This document shows positions 11,701 through 22,689 of a stretch of DNA of 64,000 bases, piece by piece (within the stretch, counting starts at the first letter, position 1; each line of letters starts with the position of its first letter). The notes under the pieces were generated by a model that was not told the DNA's origin, ran no database searches, and saw only the letters and a list, made by a program, of their open reading frames with translations. The position numbers were made by a program, and so were the translations under genes. Origin of the DNA: Xiphydria camelus (lineage: Eukaryota; Arthropoda; Insecta; Hymenoptera; Xiphydriidae); the NCBI GenBank assembly GCA_963678675.1, contig OY783195.1:15356143-15420142 (forward strand), given 5' to 3'.

Positions 11701-11732
11701 CTGAAGAGGGTTCGAAGAGGAACCGAAACGTC
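11701..11732 (+). other. Hammerhead-like core motif (CTGANGA...GAAAC)
   Basis: CTGAAGA at 11701-11707 is followed by a 5-bp stem (GGTTC/GAACC with a short loop) and GAAAC at 11725-11729. That is the catalytic-core order of hammerhead ribozymes: CUGANGA, stem II, GAAA. I could not find a convincing stem I/III partner with a GUH cleavage site, so it may be a decayed ribozyme. It lies after the Penelope-like relic, where such motifs are expected. Confidence 0.35.
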
Positions 11733-11757
11733 AGACGTGTATTGATTACTCAGTCAC

Positions 11758-12925
11758 ACACAAAAAAAGTGGGGTATACATTTTGATGCGATATATTATG
11801 TTATCCGTAGTAATTTTGCCTCCTAATCACGAATTTGGTGTCACAATTTTTTTCTAACCTCAAAAAACTGTGTACCTACAGTCACACAAAAAAAAGAAGT
11901 GAATTATACATTTGATGCGATATATGTTATATCCGTAGTAATTTTGCCTCCTGATTACGGATCCAGTGTCAAAATTTGGCCATCACGTCACATTTTTTTT
12001 TAATCTCAAAAATCCAGCCTGACATTATGCTTTTCAAAAAGTTAATGGGCTTAAACGAAATTCGGTATAGGGTGTTTTTTGGGTCGCTGATCACGAATTT
12101 AAAGTCTGATTTCAAAAATTCAAGATGGCGGATCCAATATGGCGGACGAGATTTTCGAAAATTGACGGATTCATGTCAAATTTGGTATAGGGTGGTTTTA
12201 TCGGTCGCTGATTACGAATATGGTTATATTTGCAAAAATTCAAAATTTTCTAAAGTCGTCCGCTATATTGGATCCGCCATCTTGAATTTTTGAAATTTGA
12301 CCAGATTCGTGATCAGCGACCCAAAAAGCCCCCTACCGTATGTCCGAGCCCAAACCGCTCAAGCGCCGATACCTATAGCCGCTACTTGGAATTTGACTTT
12401 GGCAGTGTTTGCCGACGGCTAAAAATTTAATAGTTAGAGATGGTTTGAGAAAAGTGCGCTGTGTGTACTGCGTGAGAGCGAAAAGTGTAAAACGTCTGAT
12501 TTCCCGATAGCTGTCAATTCGGGAGATCGAAGTGTTTCGTCTATTATTCAATACTTCGATCTCTCGAATTAACAGCTATCGAGAAATCAGATGTTTTACA
12601 TTTTTCGCTCTCACGCAGTACACACAGCGCACTTTTCTCAAGCCATCTCTATCAAATTCTCAACCGTCGGCAAACACTGTCGAAGTCAATTTCAAGTTAT
12701 CGGCCATAGGTATCGGCGCTTGAGCGGTTTGGGCTCGGACATACGGTATACCGAATTTGGTTTAAGTTCATTAACTTTTTGTAAATCATGATCTCTTGAT
12801 TGTTTTTTTGAGATAAAAAAAAAATGTGGCGTGATGGCCAAATGTTCACACCGGATTCATGATCAGGAGGCAAAATTACTACGGATAACATCGCATCAAA
12901 TGTATACCCCACTTTTTTTGTATTA
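11758..12925. mobile_element. Inverted-repeat element carrying a nested MITE
   Basis: The left segment 11758-12330 and the right segment 12750-12925 are inverted copies: acaaaaaaagtggggtatac on the left, matched on the other strand near 12895-12920. A partly duplicated left end is seen at 11880-11990. The region includes repeated aagatggcggatccaatatg segments. No coding capacity. Confidence 0.65.
12336..12746. mobile_element. Palindromic MITE, CCGTATGTCC family, copy 1
   Basis: TA-flanked (12334-12335, 12747-12748) with termini CCGTATGTCCGAGCCCAAAC and their complement. The two halves are inverted copies around about 12540. Each carries the family core near gcgaaaagtgtaaaacgtct and gggagatcgaag. 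Other copies are at 35879-36355, 44079-45537, 47199-47589 and 48659-49053. Confidence 0.8.
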
Positions 12926-13089
12926 CTGTGTTATTATTGTTGTTTGGCCTGATTATTACGTATTGAAAGTTAAATTAAATTAATTTTACAAATTTTTGTA
13001 TCTATTCTACTTTTCGAGATATTAGCCTGGGGAGAGTAAAATTACACATCTAGTACAGTGTGTATTCGAAGAAGCTTGACATACGAGGT

Positions 13090-13300
13090 GTTTTCGAGGA
13101 AGCTTGACAGGATTATTCACTGGACCTTCGACATAGCAAATATACGACGTCGTCGTCGTCGTCGTGACGTTGTGTCGACGTATAGGATTTGTGGAACTAT
13201 AGATGGTGAGTGTCATCGTTAATTGGCCGTGGTGGGTAAGAGAGGTTAAGCAGAATCGGCAACTGCCAGTGATGAAACTCTTCAAACAAGTAAGTACACC
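13090..13300 (+). repeat. Dispersed repeat shared with 39075-39590
   Basis: Segments such as ggattattcactggacct, catagcaaatata, and the motif around gcaactgccagtgatgaaac recur several times in both orientations at 39075-39590. A short (CGT)n run lies at 13146-13166. Non-coding repeat of unknown class. Confidence 0.6.
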
Positions 13301-13323
13301 TGATTCATACCAGATTTCACTCT

Positions 13324-13835
13324 AGTTTTGATTTGATTTGATTTATCCGATAAACGCCAATCGGCAATATACAAAGTTCACAACATCCTCCGATAAGGCA
13401 AATTAATATAATTAATGACGCGATGTATCATCCAACATGCTCACTCATCCAATGATCCGACCAACTTTTTGATTCCCGCAGTGAAACTCTATACCGAGCT
13501 ACCAAAGAAGTTAATATCCTGATGACACGTATTTACAATATGCACAACTCTATTATACGGGCCATACCTACGCTACATAATTCTTGTTAGATTTCCGAGG
13601 CTCCAGTAATCTTCTCGACCTCAGACCAACCCTCGAACATACGAGACCGAAGTCCGCCAATATTTCTGGCTAGTCTATAAACCGGTTAACTGTTTTGAAG
13701 AAGAACAGCAGTTCGACAATGAGTCTACGACTCTTTAAACTACTAATATTGTACATCTTATAAATCTCGCTAAGATCGCATACGTTTGTGTCCCGAAAAA
13801 GATACACAGTAACAGCTTGCAAAGGTTTGGTTAAA
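13324..13835 (-). pseudogene. 5'-truncated non-LTR retrotransposon 3' end (CR1/jockey-like RT C-terminus)
   Basis: On the minus strand, around 13760-13600, the frame reads SLKSRRLIVELLFFFKTVNR and then ADFGLVCSRVGLRSRRLLEP, with stops. This is the usual C-terminal tail of CR1/jockey-like reverse transcriptase ORFs. The element ends at 13325-13345 in a CAAAT-type tail (TTTGATTTGATTT on the plus strand). It is an ordinary 5'-truncated insertion with several stops. Confidence 0.6.
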
Positions 13836-14121
13836 ATTAAGGGGGACTTACACCTTGTAGGCCAATTTTGGAGCCAATTTTCAAGAATTTATTGTAAAGA
13901 AACTAGAGAAGATTTCTATACAAAACTTTTTTTATGTTATTGTACATCGATTGAATTTCACGCATGATTTTTTTTACATGTCAATGTTGACTTCGAAGTC
14001 CTGGAGATGACTTTGACGGCGTTCCTGATAAAAGCGAAAGGTCAAACGGTGTGTAGGATTGGGTCCGCCCTAGTTAACTGAAATAAAAAAACCAATAAAA
14101 CTTTTAATTGTTGTTACATTA

Positions 14122-14281
14122 GCAAGGTCCCGATCGTTCACTTTTTTAAAATTTCAATTTTGCATAAAATGGCGGACATTTTTCCAAGAAAGTAATTTTT
14201 TTACTACGTTTCTCGTCCTACTTGGAGCTGTCAAAAATCAGCAAAATGAAATTTTCCAAAAATAAACGATCGGGACCTTGC
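14122..14281. repeat. Small inverted repeat in the transposon's non-coding part
   Basis: gcaaggtcccgatcgtt at 14122-14138 is repeated inverted at 14265-14281, about 160 bp in all. It lies downstream of the transposase stop. It is either a nested MITE or a subterminal structure of the element. Confidence 0.6.
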
Positions 14282-14432
14282 CAAGTGTTTCCTGTAAATT
14301 AAAAAAAAAATTTATCGTGATACGTTCAGTTGTTCTCCCGTAATCGTGCACACCAGTTTGAAAAATGAAACTTTTGGGAAAACGCGTTTGAAGTTTTAGA
14401 ACATTATAACATGTGAATCATGGGACTTACGA

Positions 14433-16166
14433 TTAATCTGCAATGCCTGGTCCGTACAGTTCGCCTTCCTGATCGAGGAGAAATTCACGATGGGCCACCT
14501 GCTCTTCTCTTTGATGAATTCTAGCTCGTTTCGCCGCGTCGCTCATCTTTCTCTCGGCACGATCGATTCGTAACGCGTCTAGTTGAGTGGCGCACGCCTC
14601 CGTTTGCAGCCCCAATGTTATCCCCAAGGTGTCCATTACTTTCAATATTCCCTTCTGTCCTTCATTGAATGTTATAACGGCCAATTGAGTTGCGATTTCA
14701 ACCACACTTTTCCCGGAATGCAAATGTTTAGGCGCGATCAACCAAATGCAACTATTCAAAGACTCATTGCTGTTTTGAGTGTGAGCTCCTAAACATCGTT
14801 CTAGCAAATTATCTGATGATAAATCTGCGTAAATTGGGGTTACGACTTTTAAAACTGAAGGATTCAGGGGATCCCGACTATGTTTAAAAGTCGCTAAAGA
14901 GCCGTTCGCCTCCGCTTGACGCCACTTACACCAACTGTCCGGACCAGGTGGGCATAGTGCGTGGTTTGGATTTTCATCCGACGAGCTGCAATGATGCAAC
15001 GACGCGAAAATCGCATCTTTCATTCTTGTGACAGAATCCGAGTTTCTTCGAATCGCAAGGCCATAGAATTTTGTCAACTCCCCGATGACTTTATCCGTTA
15101 ATTTCCCTTTCCCTTTTCCACCAATTCCTTTATTATTCTTTTTGGCATTCCGTAGACGTGTTCCCATCCTTTTTTCTATGTGTCCTACGCATTCTTTTTT
15201 CTTCACGATCACATTGGTATAAGGATTAGAAGAAAGGATTCCTTTAAACGTCTTGCTGTCTCCGTCCCCCACATAGGTTATATATTTCACGCCATGTTTT
15301 TCCTCTGAGCGCTTGAACATCTCGGTGATTCCATCGATTTCCATTTTTCCAGCGCTTCCCGAGTGGTTAGTGGTGCAATTTTCTGTATGATTTTCGGACC
15401 ATGCATAAAATTCAGCGATATCTTTCTCTTTCAAGTGCTTATGGTTTTCACAGGATTGGCAAAAATTAGATTTCACTATCGAATCAACGACTTTCCTGCT
15501 ATAATATCCAATGAGTGTGCATACTCCGAACAATGATGAAAAACCTTTCTTTTTCCACGTACCATCTCCTGACACTATAAAATGATTTTCTATTTTTCCA
15601 TTTGATACATTCAATTCTTTTTCCTCGTCGATGGCTTTCCGCAAAACTACATCATAGACCGAAGACACTGCGATATTAATATTTTCGAGAATGTCATAAT
15701 AAGCCTTGATTCCAAGTCCACTGCAAAGATCCATCAATTTGCAAAATTTATTTACTCCTTGCATGCCAATTCCAAGTAAACGGAACACAAAAATTATTCG
15801 GCGGTTTATTTCGAAAGCTTTATTCTGTATTTTTGGGCATGAATTGACGGAGTTTTCTGCACAGTTGCATTTCATTAAAAGTTTGAATCCGAGACCTTGT
15901 TTGCACGTTTGCGAAAAGTTGACGTTACCGTGACACTCTTTGCAAACAACGAATTGAGAGATTGCAGTAAAAACTGAGACAAACTCTAGGATGCAATAAG
16001 CGAATCCAGGTGTGATCGGGGATTCTAGAAGATGCTTGTCCTTGAGCTTCTGCGCTGATGTGCTGACGTACGTCTTGTCTTCTTCAACAATTTTTGGATT
16101 CGATGGCTTGCGTTTTTTAGGTCGAGACTTCCGGTAATCACATTCACGTGACCCTTTACGGCCCAT
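14433..16166 (-). CDS. Transposase of the TTAA-flanked element (Kolobok/Mutator-domain type), 576 aa
   Basis: The frame is uninterrupted. An upstream Met exists at 16286, but MGRKGSRECDYRKSRPKKRK at 16166 is the likelier start: it begins with a basic, nuclear-localisation-like stretch, while the extra N-terminal residues look like chance. The protein contains Cys-rich segments (VCKECHG, MKCNC, CQSCENHKH). Its DDE-like core has Asp in SGDGTWKKKG (about residue 201), Asp in YVGDGDSKTF (about 301) and Glu in NSNESLNS (about 468). ECVGHIEKRMGTRLR follows the second Asp, as in the family. It should bind the 18-bp TIRs and cut and paste at TTAA. The superfamily name is inferred from TSD and motifs. 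The C-terminus is Lys/Arg/Glu-rich. Confidence 0.8.
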   Translation of the reverse strand: MGRKGSRECDYRKSRPKKRKPSNPKIVEEDKTYVSTSAQKLKDKHLLESPITPGFAYCILEFVSVFTAISQFVVCKECHGNVNFSQTCKQGLGFKLLMKCNCAENSVNSCPKIQNKAFEINRRIIFVFRLLGIGMQGVNKFCKLMDLCSGLGIKAYYDILENINIAVSSVYDVVLRKAIDEEKELNVSNGKIENHFIVSGDGTWKKKGFSSLFGVCTLIGYYSRKVVDSIVKSNFCQSCENHKHLKEKDIAEFYAWSENHTENCTTNHSGSAGKMEIDGITEMFKRSEEKHGVKYITYVGDGDSKTFKGILSSNPYTNVIVKKKECVGHIEKRMGTRLRNAKKNNKGIGGKGKGKLTDKVIGELTKFYGLAIRRNSDSVTRMKDAIFASLHHCSSSDENPNHALCPPGPDSWCKWRQAEANGSLATFKHSRDPLNPSVLKVVTPIYADLSSDNLLERCLGAHTQNSNESLNSCIWLIAPKHLHSGKSVVEIATQLAVITFNEGQKGILKVMDTLGITLGLQTEACATQLDALRIDRAERKMSDAAKRARIHQREEQVAHREFLLDQEGELYGPGIAD

Positions 16167-16503
16167 TTTACAATTAAAAAATCTCAAAAAATTGTTAAAT
16201 AACGCACTGGAAACGATAAACTGGAATAGCGCAGTAGTCGAGATGTTCGCAACGCAAAGAGCTGTCGAACTGACACTGAATGACATGATGAATCATTTCC
16301 TAAGAACAAGCATGGACACGCTGGCGCGACCCACGAGCGCGCGAATCGAACGTGCGCCGTCGTGTTTAACGACATAACTCTCGAACTAGAGAGAAATCTG
16401 ACAAACCCTTTTACAGGCTCATTCCTAAGACTCTTTAGATTAGGAAAATGAAATTTTAAAAAATTCGATTTTTTAAAATCAACAAGGTGTAAGTCCCCCT
16501 TAA

Positions 16504-17166
16504 GAGTACCTATAGGCCAGGGAAAATAGCTAATAAATAAGATTGGCTGGACAAAATTCATAACTATGTTTTTGTAATGCTATTCCTAAGATTTGATAAA
16601 TAGCTTATCACAAAATTATTTTGAATGGAAATAAATTAGCGCAAATTGTGCTTTTTGTTAAAACAATTTTAGCGTCTTCTAATATTAAAAAGCCGTAATT
16701 ACTAACCAACAGTTTAAAGTAATATATTATACAATTTAGTTAAGCTGGTAAATGTAGGAACAAGTTAAACACAAAGGTTATGCGCAACATATTTTTTATT
16801 GCAAAAACTTATTTGAACTGTTACATTTTCTTGGCTTAAATATCAACTTAGTTTTTATGCAACAAAAAGTATTCGAAATAGACCGAATAACGATTTGTGG
16901 AAGAATTAAACAAATACTTTATTGGCCAATATGTTTTTTCAAATATCCGACTCTCTTAACCAATCCAAAATATGTAACCTTTTACTTTTTGTTTAATTTT
17001 ACAAAAGATTATTAACTTCAGTTATATTTTCAGAAATTAAACAAATAATTATGATGAAAAAAACGTTCAATCAAAATAATAGATATAAATTTGATTAAAC
17101 AACAAAAATCGATTGGTTAGTTATTTTGGTTTAGCTGAAACAGTTAAAGATACTGCTAATTATAAC
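16504..17166. other. AT-rich non-coding stretch
   Basis: No gene or clear repeat structure seen. Confidence 0.5.
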
Positions 17167-17168
17167 TA

Positions 17169-17202
17169 CAGGGTGTCCCAGAAAATACACGCCAGACGAT
17201 TA
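17169..17202 (+). mobile_element. Orphan left end of a CAGGGTGTCCCAG MITE, cut by another element
   Basis: The first 26 bases match the terminus of the 10435-10657 MITE. It then stops where the CACAGG element begins at 17203. No right half is found beyond 21210, so this MITE was truncated or rearranged. Confidence 0.65.
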
Positions 17203-17821
17203 CACAGGCACAAAAAAAAAGTTCCTGTTCCCGGAACCAGACCAGTATATCTTTATGTTTTTGAGGTCACTGAATCCGAATCCGGTATCAGTTTGTCTCC
17301 ATCACGTCACATTCAAGGTCATTTCAAGGTCAAATCCTGGAAAAATAGTCAAATCGATTCAAATTATTATTCCTATATATTTTTGGGGTCGCTGAATCCA
17401 AATCCGATGTCCGTTTGATCCGAGAAGGTCAAATTCAAGGTAATTTCAAGATCAAATGTATTTATTCTCCAAAAAATGAATTTTTTTACTGCAGATTCTG
17501 AAAGAACGAGAAATTTTACGTCTAGATATGTATCCAATTTTTTTGATAACATAACCCCTAAGGTCATTTCAAGGTCACTTTATATTATTGTATGGAAGGT
17601 TCATATGACAATTGCAAAAATAAGAAAATGTGTCTTCACGAGAATAAACTACCACGTCAATATGTTTTCGAGGTCACTGAGTTAGAATCCGAGGTTCGTT
17701 TGCCACCAGTATGTCAGGGTCAAGTTCATTTCAAGGTCAAATCCAGCAAAAAAATGTTCAAATCTTTTCGCATTATCACTCCGTTATATTTTTGGAGTCG
17801 CTGGAACGTATATTTTGTATT

Positions 17822-20092
17822 TCACTCTGCTACTTCTTCATCGTTTCGCCTTCTTTTATAACGTACTCGTTTATTCTCAAAAGATCTGTGCAAGGGATTT
17901 CTCTTGCTTTTTTTTCCTTTTTCCGCGCTTTCTCTCTGCAACATCCAACAGAAATCTGCCATCATGTTTTCATCCCATCTACCCTGAAATCTTCGTTCTA
18001 CATCTTTAAAATCTTGGTGGAAACGTTCTCCTTGTTCTTCACTGAAATTGCCAACGTTATCTGGAAATTCGTCCACATGACTGTCCATCATATGTAATTT
18101 TAAACTCATGTTACATTCCAATCTCCTGAAATTCTCAACCATGTTAGATATTATTTTTTATAACACGTGCATCGAAAGTGGTGCTTTTCATGCTAGTTTT
18201 ACGGGACGAAAATAGCAAATTGCACGCTAGGATAAATAAGGTGAACTCGCGCATGCACAGTTTATACTTGCTCCAGTTTCGTCTCTTGGGTGAATTTTCG
18301 TTCACTTTCGTCCCTGAAAACTGGCATGAAAAGCACCACTTGCATGCACTTGTTATAAAAAGTATCGTGTGCAACACGGACCAAAGTTGGCGCAGACGAG
18401 TGTGATTGCAGCCCTCGCTTCGGTCGGGCAGCAAACTTCACACTCGTCAGCAATCGCCAACTTTCAGCCCTTGTTGCACAATATACTATTGTTGTAGTCC
18501 GAGCTCTTATGATTGCCTAGAAAATTACTACATACTTTCTTGAAGCTGACCCACGCATTCTTCTCAATAGAGCTCATTTGAGTTAAGAAGTGATTGTCTA
18601 AACATTTTTCTGATCTGAGGTCCATCGAATACTCCCGCGCCTACTTTAGCATCAGATAGACCTGGAAATTGATCTCGTAAGTATTTGTAACAATCGCTTT
18701 CTTTATTCAACGCTTTGACGAATTGTTTCATGAGTCCTAACTTTATATGTAATGGAGGTATCAATACCTTCTTTGAATCTATCAACGGCTGCTGTAAGAT
18801 ATTGTCGGATCCTACAACGAAGGATGTTCTAGGTTCCCAAACCTTTTTCACGTAATGATTTTGTTTATCTCTACTATCCCATTTACAAAGATAACACGGT
18901 TTTTTTGTATAGCCAGATTGCTGTCCCAGAATCATTGTGAGGATTTTAAAATCTCCGCAAACTTGCCATTTGTGGTCATCATATTTTATTGCTGCTAATA
19001 GAGTTCAAACATTCATACGATTCATTCATAACAGTCGAATGCGCAACTGGTATTGGTGCGTATACATTAGTATTGTGGAGTAAGACTGCTTTGAGACTAC
19101 GTTTACTAGAATCGATAAAAAGTCTCCATTGATCAGCACTATAAGTATCGGGCTTTAATTCGTCGATTAATCCTTTGACATTACAATAAACGAGAGACTT
19201 ATTTGAATGACGAGAGAAAAAGCTGCTAAATTTTTTTCTCTTGTCCTGTAAAACGTTACCTTCGATTTCTTCTTCAGCAGATTTCTCTTTTTCAACGTAG
19301 AAGCACAGTACTCGGCAACATCTTTCGGCAATCCCATGTTACGAATGAAATCGTTCAGTTCTTCCTGTGAGAACAATTGAGGCTTTTTATTCTTACAACC
19401 CGTTGGAACGTATTCATGAGAATCATCTTCAGTTTCACGTTCTTCATCATTCGTTTGGCCATCTTCGCTGCCACTTTCATTTCCGCTCATACATATATCT
19501 CTCATCGTCATTATCAGTTTCATTTTAACTCGTGTAACTTTCATCTTCGCTATCAGTTCCACTCATATAGCTCTTATCTCTATTATTATCATCGTACTGT
19601 TCATCCTCATTCACTCAATCTCTACGCTGATCTGTATTTTCTCTTTCAACGTTTGCTTTAATCTCGTCTATTTCCATTCCATCTGAACTAAAATTCCGTT
19701 TGTTTGTATTGTGCTCGTTGGAAATAACAGGTAGTATGAGACTCGTAACGTTAGCATACTTTATATGTGATTTATTTTTCATATTGTACCCAGTTAGATA
19801 TGTTTTGCAGAAATAACAATCTTTTCTAGATTGCGCTTTGGTCCAATGTATTGGTATAAGAAAATTGAGATATTTCTTGTCTCGAGATTTATCATAACGA
19901 TGAAACATTGTGTTACAAGAAGCACAAATGATGTGTGGTACCCAATCATTACCTTCATCTATCATGTTCAAATCAAAACAATCCTTAGGTATAAATATTC
20001 CTTATACGCTCTGAAATACGTTTGCGATTCTTTGATGCTTCATACTTACTACAAACATAGCAAAATGAATCTGGATCCTTATTGCATGTCAT
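17822..20092 (-). pseudogene. Degenerate transposon protein with N-terminal Cys motif (arthropod dispersed family)
   Basis: Reading down the minus strand: DPDSFCYVCSKYEASKNRKR near 20085-20020; a segment with WVPHIICASC, IHWTKAQSRKDCYFC and TGYNMKNKSHIKYANV (19960-19740); LFSQEELNDFIRNMGLPKDV (about 19375-19315); LGQQSGYTKKPCYLCKWDSR and PPLHIKLGLMKQFVKALNK (18930-18700); FPGLSDAKVGAGVFDGPQIR (about 18665-18605); and a C-terminal part with GERFHQDFKDVERRFQGRWD (about 18040-17970). These pieces in this order belong to a protein family scattered through arthropod genomes. I recognise the pattern but know no function beyond a transposon association. Frameshifts, stops and two inserted palindromes (18160-18487) break it. 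Confidence 0.6.
18160..18487. mobile_element. One or two small palindromic insertions inside the 17.2-21.2 kb transposon
   Basis: ttataacacgtgcatc... near 18160 is matched inverted near 18330-18357 (both contain aagtggtgctttt or its complement). A second inverted pair runs from about 18362 (gtgtgcaacacggaccaaag) to 18487. They interrupt the transposon's coding strand between its conserved blocks. Confidence 0.55.
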
Positions 20093-21210
20093 CCGAACTT
20101 GTAGTGATAGACTCTACAGTATCCAAGTTTTCCACCAATGCAGAACTGCGGTCGCTTGATGACGACGATTGCGGGCCCGCTTGCTTACTCAGACCAACCG
20201 CCGATACTGGGGTTCCTTGTGAGAACCCCTGTATCGTAACACATTTCCGTGTGTGCCTGCCATGACGGCTTGGACGCCTTCATCCAGGGATTTTGCCGGA
20301 AAAGTAAACAATAAAAAAAACCGTTGCCCGCCGTCACCGCGTGGAGGTACCCTGGGTGCAGGCACACCACACATATTCGCTGTATCAAATTTACAACGAT
20401 GAGCTCCAATTCACTTGAATTGAGAGATCACGTGACTGGATTTCAAAATTTATTTTGCGGTACGAGAACAAATTTATTCTCGCTCGGAACTGAGTGAATT
20501 GATGCATGGAAAAAAAACTTGGCAGATCTCCAAATAGACCTCCGCGTATTTTAAACGTCAAAGACGTGTACCGCTCAACGGATCATTCGGTCATGGACGC
20601 CGATCCGCGGTAATGCATTGAAGACACGAGAGAGCTAGGAAACCGCCATAGGCGACAGCCTTCCGACTGACCGCTCCGTTACGGCCTCTCTTACTACAGA
20701 CCCGAGCCGGCACGATCGAAGCTCCGCTATCCACTCCACGCGCGACCCGGCGCCCTATGAGTGGAAACACGTCGACCGGCACTCCCATGGAGGGGGTCAG
20801 CTTGGACTTTAGATTAGAACATTTTTGCTAGATTTGACCTTGAAATGACCTTGGGGGTTATATTATCAACAAAATTGAATACATATCTAGACGTAAAATT
20901 TCTCGTTCTTTTAGAATCTGCAGTCAAAAATTCATTTTTGGCAGAATAAATACATTTGACCTTGAAATGACCTTGAATTTGACCTTGCCGGATCAAACGG
21001 ACATCGGATTTGGATTCAGCAACCTCAAAAATATATAGGAATAATAATTTGAATCGATTTGACTATTTTTCCAAGATTTGACCTTGAAATGACCTTGAAC
21101 GTGATGTGATGGAGACAAACGGACACCGGATTCGGATTCAGCAACCTCAAAAACACAAAGATATACTGGTCTGGTTCCGGGAACAGGAGCTTTTTTTTTG
21201 TGTGCCTGTG

Positions 21211-22689
21211 TAATCCAAGATATCGTAGCGAAGGGAAAGATAAGAGGTAGTCTCGAATCAGATAACTCGCAGATATTCGATTATCCAAGATAACGTAGCG
21301 AAGATAGCGATAAAAGGTCGCAGAGATAATGGCGACGATAACGCCCGTAGATCACCAAGTAATCGAGTTTAAATCAGATAGCCGTTAATCGAGAAAGTTA
21401 TGACGCACAGACTACCCCTACGCCGAACGTACAACGGAAGGTCGCACGGGACGCGGGAACAAAGGGACTCACGAGAACTAACGGTAATCGAGAATCGGTA
21501 ACAATAAGCAGATAGTAGAGAGCCGAGAGTCGAGCGCACGAAATGCTTAACAAAGATATCACCGCACTACCGGCACAACTATTTTTGTAAATCGATAATA
21601 TGCTCAATAGCGCACGAAAGGTTTAACAGAGATAATACCGCACTACCGGCACAACTATTTTCGTAGATAGGTAACGAGCTTAATTCGTCTCAGGAAATTC
21701 GGTTGCCTCGTGCTTCCGAATTTCCCAAGCATCCCCAGATAAGGTAATTCAAACGAAATCACTAAACGGTAACGCGATCGACAGCTAATACGCGAGAAAC
21801 AAAATCGATAGAAGAGATCGATAATACGGCAATCACCACGGGTCCGTTACACTTTCACACGATACCGAAGGAAGAAACGATATTTCTTTCCGTCGGTCCG
21901 TCTGTCCACGCCGCTAGTCCGCACGAAAAGAGGAAGAGTTCGGGGATCGCTTCGGCTCGCTAGGGGGAGAGGGCCTGTCCCCACTCTAGGAGCCCTTTAC
22001 GCGATCTAGTTGGTGATCGATTTTCCCCCTCTGATTACCATGCGCAATGCTGTTGTCGCCTCTGCGCGCCCACTCCGCAGATCGCCAATCGAAGAAACTA
22101 TTGTCTTCCTTGTGTTGGTTCTGGTGCGCGCGCAGATCGCTGGATTTCCTCGTGGCTCCGGAACTATCCCCTCACGGATGACGACTTGATGAATCCCTCC
22201 GGAACATTCCCCTGCGGGATCACGCGGAGGATCCCGATACGAAGTTAGCTTCCGTAGATTCCTTCGGAACATTCCCCTGTGGGATCACGCGGAGAATCCC
22301 GATGCGAAGCTAACTTCCAAGTGGTCCATCCATGCCGAAGAAACAGGGTGCCTATCTACACAGGTTACGTTCCTCGCCGGGCACGCTGCTCGTCTGCAAG
22401 TCCCAGTCCTGCGCCTGGCAGGGAAGTCGTGGGCACCTTGCCGCACGGCATCTGGCGCTCGTTGCAGCCCCTTGTCCTCCAGCTCTAGCGTCTTCGTTGC
22501 CGTAGATCTATCTCTAGCTTAACGGGTTTAGATACGGTAGTCAAATAGGCCGTTCCTAATATAACAAAATTAATTATTGATGCTCTATGTACGCCTATAA
22601 TCTAATTACTGCTCTGGGGATGGCGGGACCAGCGACGCGGCGTGAGGGATTATGTCCCATTGTGACGTGCCCAATTTGCAACGTCACAA
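21211..22689. repeat. GC-richer unassigned repeat block with tandem duplications
   Basis: No gene recognised. A 75-bp unit containing accgcactaccggcacaact is tandemly repeated at about 21535-21680. Another of about 65 bp, containing ggaacattcccctg and gggatcacgcgga, is repeated at 22196-22322. Base composition and tandem structure suggest an LTR or UTR of an LTR retrotransposon, but no TG...CA pair with a duplicate was found. Confidence 0.4.

Larger units (their letters stand above)
13841..16499 (-). mobile_element. TTAA-flanked autonomous DNA transposon with intact transposase
   Basis: Exact 18-bp terminal inverted repeats (GGGGGACTTACACCTTGT) are bordered by TTAA at 13837-13840 and 16500-16503. 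A single minus-strand gene fills the interior. TTAA duplications fit Kolobok- or piggyBac-type elements. The protein is not piggyBac-like and looks like the Mutator-like transposase domain seen in many arthropod Kolobok-type elements. Structure and frame are intact, so this copy could be recent. Confidence 0.85.
17203..21210 (-). mobile_element. 4-kb DNA transposon with about 370-bp TIRs and subterminal repeats (CACTA-like?)
   Basis: The termini are CACAGGCAC...GTGCCTGTG. Left arm 17203-17570 and right arm 20830-21210 are inverted copies. Each arm carries repeated subterminal units of the type AAGGTCATTTCAAGGTCA. Long arrays of subterminal repeats and CAC...GTG ends are seen in CACTA/EnSpm elements. 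A related 602-bp element at 25864-26465 has a 3-bp TTA duplication, also consistent. The minus-strand gene is degenerate. The class assignment is tentative. Confidence 0.65.

Noticed and set aside
12001..12310. 105-codon plus-strand frame at 11976-12293
   Set aside because: It spans inverted aagatggcggatccaatatg repeats of a non-coding element and has no domain.
20185..20815. Separate GC-rich gene inside the 17203-21210 transposon
   Set aside because: Open frames are short and without domains; the stretch is better read as 5' leader of the transposon gene or a small insertion.
21211..22689. 5' LTR of the Gypsy element
   Set aside because: It shares no sequence with the 3' LTR at 27527-27895.
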